64,000 bases of DNA from Chiridota heheva. Taxonomy: Eukaryota; Echinodermata; Holothuroidea; Apodida; Chiridotidae. Under the pieces are notes generated by a model that was not told the DNA's origin, did not search any database, and saw only the letters and a program-made list of their open reading frames with translations. Shown here piece by piece: positions 58,126 to 64,000 of this stretch (position 1 is its first letter; each line of letters opens with the position of its first letter). Position numbers and translations under genes: made by a program. Location of the stretch: contig JAIGNY010001829.1 in NCBI GenBank assembly GCA_020152595.1, positions 248,001 through 312,000 on the forward strand. Reading direction: 5' to 3'.

Positions 58126-59156
58126 CAGACCCCTAGCTTGATTTTAAAAAGGGGCAGGGTGCTAGACTTGTTGAGGGCACATTAATGCGCACGCGAAGCG
58201 CTGCGTTTTTTCCACAGGGAGTCCAGGGGGCCCCTTAAAGGAGACACAAAGCCTGACATCCTTATTTCGTATGATAGACTTAAAAATAAAAAAATCTTCT
58301 GACCAAATTTAATACCTCTTGAAGCAATCTAACACATTGATTATAATTATTAAAAACTTTAATGTTACTATTAAATAGTAACCATGGGAGCTGCCATTTT
58401 GATTTTAAAACATGCAGATTATGATGTCATCAGCCCAGCAGGATGTTGGAATAATTTGTATTTCTTTATAATCTATCTCAAGTTTTCTAGCTGATGAAAA
58501 ATTGTTTTTCTTTTGTAAGGGTCAAGGAAATTTTTGTGTACACATGAAATTATCCAAACATGCTGTTAAAACTTTGTGTCACATCATTTTGGAATAAAAA
58601 CTTTAATCACATTTAAAAAGAAATACATTATAATCCTTATGTTTCTGTTGGGGAAAATTATGTCATCATGTACAATATTTCAATACAGAATTGAACAAAA
58701 TGGCAGCCCCCATGTGTCAACTTCAAACATGAATAACTTGAGATAGTAATATGATTTTGACTTGCTATTTTTGTCAGTTGGTTAAGATTTGTTTCTTTTA
58801 TCATATGAAATAATGATTGTATCAGATTTCTCCTTTAAGTCTCAAGCCCCTGTTGAAGCTCTGGCATTTTAGCTATAATCATTCCTCAGAACGAAACTAT
58901 TCTGACTTATAGGACAAGTCATTAGCCAAGCATGACAATTGCTTACTATGCTATCATTCTGTGTTCTGTATCCATGTAAGGTATTTCATTTATGAGCTTA
59001 ATTAAAGATCATTAAGTTTTAATTTTTTTTAAAAAAGTCAATAATTTTTTTTTTTAAATCTGATTAGGGGCAGGTGAGCCACAAGAGGAGTGGCGAGGCA
59101 GGCCTACGGAGGGGAGGAGCATGCCACCCCTGTGAAACAGCAAAGATAGGGGTCTG
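58126..59156. mobile_element. MITE family A, copy 4, split by MITE B
   Basis: CAGACCCCTAGCTTG to CAAAGATAGGGGTCTG, flanked by ACTGT (58121-58125 and 59157-59161). A family B element is inserted at 58239-58834 in the CCCCTTAAGG word that is uninterrupted in the other copies. The G-rich VNTR is short, at about 59060-59115. Confidence 0.85.
58235..58838. mobile_element. MITE family B, copy 3, nested
   Basis: TTAA-AGGAGACACAAAGCC to AGATTTCTCCT-TTAA. The host word CCCCTTAAGGCTC (copies at 10497 and 33531) has become CCCC-TTAA-[596 bp]-TTAA-GTCTC here, which proves TTAA duplication by paralogous empty sites. Confidence 0.9.
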
Positions 59157-59504
59157 ACTGTGACTTAGGAAAGGAATTTAAAAGAATAATGTATATTTTA
59201 AGCTGATGATTGCTACCTACAATTCTACTTAACTGGCAGTGTGTGTGTGCCCTTTAGTCCAGGATAATAATTGGTGGAATTATGAATATTATTTTAAGAA
59301 GCATTTCACTCAAGCTCTCTACACTTCACTTAGGCAAGGATTATCCATTTCACACAAAAGTGCTTTGAATAGAGTGAACTATTATTGTAAATTTTAGATG
59401 TTTTTGTAAAGGAATGTACTTTTTACATGGCACTTACTGAAACCATCATTGTTATTGTTGCAATTTCAACCAATCTTATTCTTTTTTATATCTTTTTTTT
59501 ACAG

Positions 59505-59570
59505 GATGTAGAAAGACTCGAAGAACTCAATGAAATCGGTCAGCTGAGGAAAATATTAGAAAGATTTGAG
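59505..59570 (+). CDS. GRXCR1: GRXCR1-like gene, exon 3
   Basis: 22 codons, DVERLEELNEIGQL then RKILERFE, in phase 0 between acceptor TTTTTTACAG and donor GTATGG. It aligns without gap after VFIDGELIG as the last helix of the glutaredoxin-like domain, where vertebrate GRXCR1 has GAEKILSMNESGEL. In GRXCR1 the Gly after the IDG motif is usual; here it is Asp. The cysteine-rich zinc-binding C-terminus must be encoded beyond 64000, as no matching exon is seen in 59571-64000. Confidence 0.8.
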
Positions 59571-60003
59571 GTATGGTAACTATGGTATCGAAGTAATTTT
59601 TACCTGAAAAGTTGGTTATTTATTTGATCTATAAATATGCTCTAAATGAATAAATTCTTAAAATTTCTATATTACATATATATCACTATTTGACTCGCCT
59701 TTTAACTCTCATTTCGGAATTAAAACTTTATTTGTAATTCACTATCTATCAGATACAATTTCACCAAAAGCATACATGTATGTACTTACCTTTAAATGGT
59801 TTTATATGAATATGACCAAAAATGATAAGAAATCGCATTCAAATCATCCAACCAGAGAAGGTACTTCACAACCCTTTGAAGTTTCAAACCTAAAAGCATG
59901 CAATATTGTGATACTTAAGTGGTCAAGAAAGTTCAGCTTGGAGCCCTGAGATTTTCAACAATTCTTGGAAAAGATCCACAGAGAACAAACCAATGTTGAT
60001 GTA
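59571..60003 (+). other. Start of intron 3
   Basis: AT-rich, begins GTATGGTAAC. No feature until the 19-bp array at 60004. Confidence 0.6.
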
Positions 60004-61050
60004 AGTGGGCTTTCTGGCTTTAGGTTGGCTTTCTGGTCATAAGTGGACTTTCTGGTTATAAGTGGGCTTTCTGGTTATAAGTGGGCTTTCTGGTTATAAG
60101 TGGGCTTTCTGGTTGTAATTGGGGTGGGCTTTCTGGCTATCAGTGGGATTTCTAGCTGTGAGTGGACTCTCTAGTTATAATTGGGCTTTCTGGTTATAAT
60201 TGGGCTTTCTGGTTATAAGTGAGCTTTCTGGTTGTAATTGGGCTTTCTGGTTATAATTGGGATTTCTGGTTATAATTGGGCTTTCTGGTTATAAGTGAGC
60301 TTTCTGGTTGTAAGTAGGTTTTCTGGTTATAAGTGGGCTTTCTAGTTATAAGTGGACTTTCTGGTTATAAGTGGGCTTTCTAGTTATAAGTGGGCTTTCT
60401 GGTTATAAGTGGGCTTTCTGGTTATAATTGGGAGTGGGCTTTCTGGCTATCAGTGATTTCTAGCTTTGGACTAGTTATAATTGGGCTTTCTGGTTATAAT
60501 TGGGCTTTCTGGTTAAAAGTGAGCTTTCTGGTTGTAATTGGGCTTTCTGGTTATAATTGGGCTTTCTGGTTATAATTGGGCTTTCTGGTTATAAGTGAGC
60601 TTTCTGGTTGTAAGTAGGCTTTCTGGTTATAATTGGGCTTTCTGGTTATAAGTGGGCTTTCTGGTTATAAGTGGGCTTTCTGGTTATAAGTGGGTTTTCT
60701 AGTTATAAGTGGGCTTTCTGGTTATAAGTGGGCTTTCTGGTTGGTTATAAGTGGGCTTTCTGGCTATCAGTGGGCTTTCTGGCTCTAAGTGGGCTTTCTG
60801 GTTATAAGTGGACTTTCTGGTTATAAGTGAGCTTTCTGGTTATAAGTGGGCTTTCTGGTTGTAATTGGGTTTTTTGGTTATAAGTGGGCTTTCCGGCTAT
60901 CAGTGGACTTTCTGGTTATAAGTGGGCTTTCTAGTTATAAGTGGGCTTTCTGGTTATAATTGGGCTTTCTGGTTAAAAGTGAGCTTTCTGGTTATAAGTG
61001 GGCTTTTTGGTTATAAGTGGGCTTTCTGGTTATAAATGAGCTTTCTGGCT
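60004..61050. repeat. 19-bp minisatellite, ~55 units
   Basis: Unit GGGCTTTCTGGTTATAAGT with variants (TTATAATTGGG, GTTGTAATTGG, CTATCAGTGG). Higher-order duplication is visible: the run around 60120-60320 recurs at 60430-60630. It lies 430 bp after exon 3. Confidence 0.95.
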
Positions 61051-61249
61051 ATAACCTAATTTGGTACCCCAAAAAAGCATGCAATCTTGTGATACTTCAG
61101 AGGTCAAGTAATTCAGCATGTATAACAGATCTAGAGTACATTATGTGAAACTGGGGATTTGTATCTCAATAACAAATCCTGGGAAACTTCTTTTAAAGAT
61201 ATACAGTCAAATATTCTAGTTAGATATACAGTATGACAGAGAATTACAA

Positions 61250-61806
61250 ATACAGTATGACAGAGAATTACAAAAAAAAAAATCAGTTACCAAAATTCCC
61301 ATCATACGATCTTACTCCATTCTCAACTTATCCAAGTTTGAAATTGTAAATTGAACACTGCCATTTTGTCTTATGTGTTGAATGCATGACAATGTAGTTT
61401 GCCCTATGTGCTAGCACACATAATTTTTGTAGAATTTTCTTTAGAATTTTGTTCTTCTCCAAAATGCTTTGACATGAAGTTCTAGTTAAGGGCTGGAATC
61501 TTCATATCATATGCAAATCAAACTTCATAGACCCATGCAAAGGACAAATTATGTCTCAGAAGTTAAACAATTTGAAATAGATTATAAAGAAATACGTGAA
61601 TATTCTAATTTGTACTGGGTGTTTGACATAATAGGGCGTATAAACAAAATATTTTCTCCCATGTAAGTTTATATTTACAGAATTAATGTTTTGATTAATA
61701 AAACAATATAGGTATGTTAAATTGTTTTGAACAAAGTGAACTTTCTTCAGATGACTCAGTATTTCTATCAATAATTAATGAAGAAAAAGTCAGACTTTAT
61801 GGCTCC
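61250..61806. mobile_element. Degenerate MITE family B copy
   Basis: AATCTTATTCC-like and CACTGCCATTTTGTC words in the left half and AAAGTCAGACTTTATGGC before CTCCT-TTAA at the right (61806) match family B. The left terminus is not recognisable. Confidence 0.5.
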
Positions 61807-62596
61807 TTTAAGTAAGCATGGGTAACTTGCTTTAGAACAATATAATTAACACAGTAACTTGAGATATGGTACCACATTACTTCTGGATTGCACAAAAATT
61901 GTATCTGTGGACCTTGAAGTATAGTCACATTTTCCACAAAATTGTCAGCTAATTGTGTTTGGTATGTAATGTACTTCCTCTTCGTCATAGATTTGCAAAT
62001 ATTGCGATACCTTTAGACTTTGATCAGCCATTTTTGCAAGAAGGAAATTTGTTGTGTAGATGAAAAAGTTAGTATTAGGCCAAAACAAAGTATGTATGTT
62101 AGTTTCCGATTTTATATTCTCAACATTTTCAGTCTTTAGTTAGAAGAAATATTACACTTTTCCAGTATGTCTTAATGTGAGCAAGATATTGAAAAGTGTC
62201 ACACCCGTTTAGCCATGATAAATAACTCTGGCTAAAATTTTCAGTCCAATGAATCTAAACTCACCAGAGTGTTTATAACTCACTGATGAAAACATCCTAT
62301 TAAAAGTCCAAATGAATCCTCAGCCCCACATTACACGCTTGACTTGGCCCTACAGAAACCAAATCCACAATACATGGCTCTTTACAATAAGTTCCATTGT
62401 GTGCATATAGATGATTGGGCGTGTAATTACTGATGCATAAAATCACTGAACTATCTGTGGTGGGTTTTTTAATTACTTCTAGCAGGGTCTAAAAGTCATA
62501 CCCTCCGAAATGGAGGTTCTTGCGGGTGAAAAGACTGAAAATTTGTAGCAAGGATTGGGTGTAATGCCACATTATGTTAGGCTTACAACTTCTTTT
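61807..62596. other. Sequence without recognised feature
   Basis: No exon is seen, including no CxxC-rich exon of the GRXCR1-like gene. Confidence 0.5.
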
Positions 62597-62745
62597 GCTA
62601 AAGGTATATGGACGTGGAGAGGCAACATAGCTAAATTGTTTTAAAATCTATTGAAAACCATCATAGTAGCGATTGATTTCACCAAAATTGGTTAAACATT
62701 GGCCATTTAAGAGTTTTTTCAAATTTTAGTTATCAATTTGCATAT
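62597..62745. mobile_element. Repeat family F, left-end fragment
   Basis: AAAGGTATATGGACGTGG and CAAAATTGGTTAAACATTGG followed by CCATTTAAGAG match the left ~150 bp of family F. It ends where the retrotransposon tail starts. Confidence 0.55.
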
Positions 62746-62751
62746 TTTAGC

Positions 62752-63135
62752 CTCCAAAAGAATGCCCTATATGCAACACTGATCTCTCGATCAAGCACAT
62801 CCTCTTAACTTGTCCCGTATACCTGAACTCCAGATCAGACCTCTCCCCCTCCCATCTCAATTTCCGATCTTTTCAAGAACAATCCTATCTCCAACTCTAT
62901 CTTTCTCCGCAACAGTAATTTATTCCACCTGATCTAAACCTCCCTTTCCTTCCCTTCTGTGCTTTACCTTTCTCACCTTCCTTTTATTACCTTAACTTCT
63001 TTCCTTTATTCACCTTCTCTCCCTCCTTCCCTCTATCCCACCTCTCTTTCCTATGTGTCTTAACTAAAGCACCTTTAGATTTTAACATCCTCTTGGTACA
63101 TTTGGCTCTGACTGTCACAGTGCCATTAGACATTA
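62752..63135 (+). mobile_element. 3' end of a non-LTR retrotransposon, copy 2
   Basis: Encodes ECPICNTDLSIKHILLTCP, homologous to CNNCHCILTIHHVLLACP at 37398, then a decayed C-terminus. The 3' UTR, CAGTGCCATTAGACATTAAC, corresponds to GTGCCGCCGTTAAGC of copy 1 and leads directly into the AACCC repeat. Confidence 0.65.
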
Positions 63136-63298
63136 ACAAACCCAACTCAACCCTACCCAACCCAACCCAACCCAACCCAACCCTACCCAACCCAACCCAA
63201 CCCAACCCAACCCAACCCAACCCAACCCAACCCAACCCAACCCAATTCAAACCAAACCAAACTAAACTAAACCAACCCAACCAAACCCAACCCAAGTC
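63136..63298. repeat. (AACCC)n satellite
   Basis: About 30 pentamers of AACCC with occasional TACCC and AACCA variants. It begins exactly at the 3' tail of the preceding retrotransposon and is therefore most simply its expanded tail. Confidence 0.9.
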
Positions 63299-63552
63299 AT
63301 TAAAATTGAGGAAAGAACTTTAGAGAACTGCATAAAGATTTTCAGCTGTGCACCTACAAATTTCACATGAAACAAAAACTAATCAAACTTTGTTCAGTCC
63401 TAATTCAAAAACTGGAAGTGTAATTTCCAAATTCAGAAACGTTTCTGTCAGATGCTAAAGACCTTCAATGCACACACTGCTAAATCCCCCATATAACCTT
63501 AACGTGCACTAAGTAACAACATGTTGAAATTAATGTTCCATTTCAAAACAAT
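63299..63552. other. Sequence without recognised feature
   Basis: Short AT-rich stretch. Confidence 0.5.
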
Positions 63553-63695
63553 TTAAAGGATTAGTTCAGTGGTCAAGCAAGTTTATTTTATATGAAAGAG
63601 GACTTCAAAAGAAACAAAATGGTAAAAAAACCATTCAAAATTCTTCTTCCATTAAAGTTTTATGGACTTGCTTGACCCTTGAACTAACCCTTTAA
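63553..63695. mobile_element. MITE family C, internally deleted copy
   Basis: TTAA-AGGATTAGTTCAGTGGTC to GACCCTTGAACTAACCCT-TTAA, only 135 bp between the TTAA sites against ~550 bp in the copy at 28338. Both termini are intact, so it is a deletion derivative and not a truncation. Confidence 0.8.
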
Positions 63696-64000
63696 ATATA
63701 AATTATTTCCCCAAATATTTTTGAAAACATGCAGAAATCCTTGCAGTTTTAAAAGCAATGCAAAAAGTATTTTCCATTATTCAATAAAATGGATAAATCT
63801 GTGATATGATACTAGTGCTTTTATTTAATGATTCTAAAAGGTTTGGTTGCGGTGAATGATTTGCTAATTGCGTGCATTATAAAAACTCTTCATACTTGCA
63901 AAAAAGCAACACCTTTTCTGACACCGACAACTTTCAGCTGCTATAAATCAATAGATGGATTTTATATGATTGATAAGAATCAGTTGTAATTGATTTCTTT
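63696..64000. other. Window end, no recognised feature
   Basis: AT-rich. Presumably still intron 3 of the GRXCR1-like gene. Confidence 0.5.

Larger units (their letters stand above)
33347..59504 (+). other. Intron 2 of the GRXCR1-like gene (26.2 kb)
   Basis: Donor GTACGTAC at 33347 and acceptor TTTTTTACAG at 59504, both phase 0, join ELIG to DVERLEEL without gap or overlap relative to the known family. It holds the 73-bp donor array, at least five other minisatellites, a CR1 fragment, a retrotransposon tail and ten or more short inverted-repeat elements, listed separately. Confidence 0.75.

Noticed and set aside
62752..62830. Cysteine-rich GRXCR1 C-terminal exon (C-P-x-C)
   Set aside because: The C-x2-C...H...C pattern and its homology to 37398 identify a retrotransposon C-terminus instead.
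63136..63298. Telomeric repeat
   Set aside because: The unit is AACCC, not the metazoan CCCTAA, and it starts at a retrotransposon 3' end inside a chromosome arm.

Overview
The window is animal genomic DNA, AT-rich and with very little host coding sequence. Spliced exons with GT/AG borders, a giant intron, CR1/L2-type retrotransposons, many short inverted-repeat elements and many minisatellites all point to a metazoan. The repeat landscape and frequent TAGGCCTA-like words would suit a marine invertebrate, perhaps an echinoderm or hemichordate. That placement is a weak inference, because no sequence here fixes the species.

One host gene is supported: a GRXCR1-like gene (glutaredoxin domain-containing cysteine-rich protein 1) on the + strand. 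Its exons are 30681-31019, 33101-33346 and 59505-59570, all joined in phase 0. Intron 1 is about 2.1 kb and intron 2 about 26.2 kb. The C-terminal cysteine-rich exons must lie beyond 64000. At the left edge, 76-245 holds a frameshifted THAP zinc-finger exon that is either a gene relic or a transposase relic.

Everything else recognisable is mobile or repetitive. At 6630-9362 lies a decayed L2/CR1-type retrotransposon. At 18733-23909 lies a 5.2-kb DNA transposon with long inverted termini, a GAC target duplication and a broken multi-domain ORF, possibly Academ-like. CR1 fragments lie at 26080-27637 (-) and 47105-48060 (+). 3' tails of another non-LTR element lie at 37386-37800 and 62752-63300. 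A tRNA-derived SINE with an L2-like tail lies at 3382-3836. Several non-autonomous families are also present: family A (CAGACCCC termini, 5-bp duplications, an internal G-rich VNTR), family E (CCCTTACAG termini, 6-bp duplication, a hairpin of AAGCTTGCA repeats), and at least six families flanked by TTAA that mostly share the outer triplet AGG. Nesting gives a relative chronology: D in F, A in F, B in A, C in H, and A inside a tandem array.

Intron 2 also carries a series of minisatellites with units of 73, 103, 16, 22 and 19 bp. The 73-bp array begins exactly at the exon 2 splice donor and repeats that donor about ten times, which is the most unusual structure in the window. The remaining stretches are AT-rich DNA in which I see no gene.
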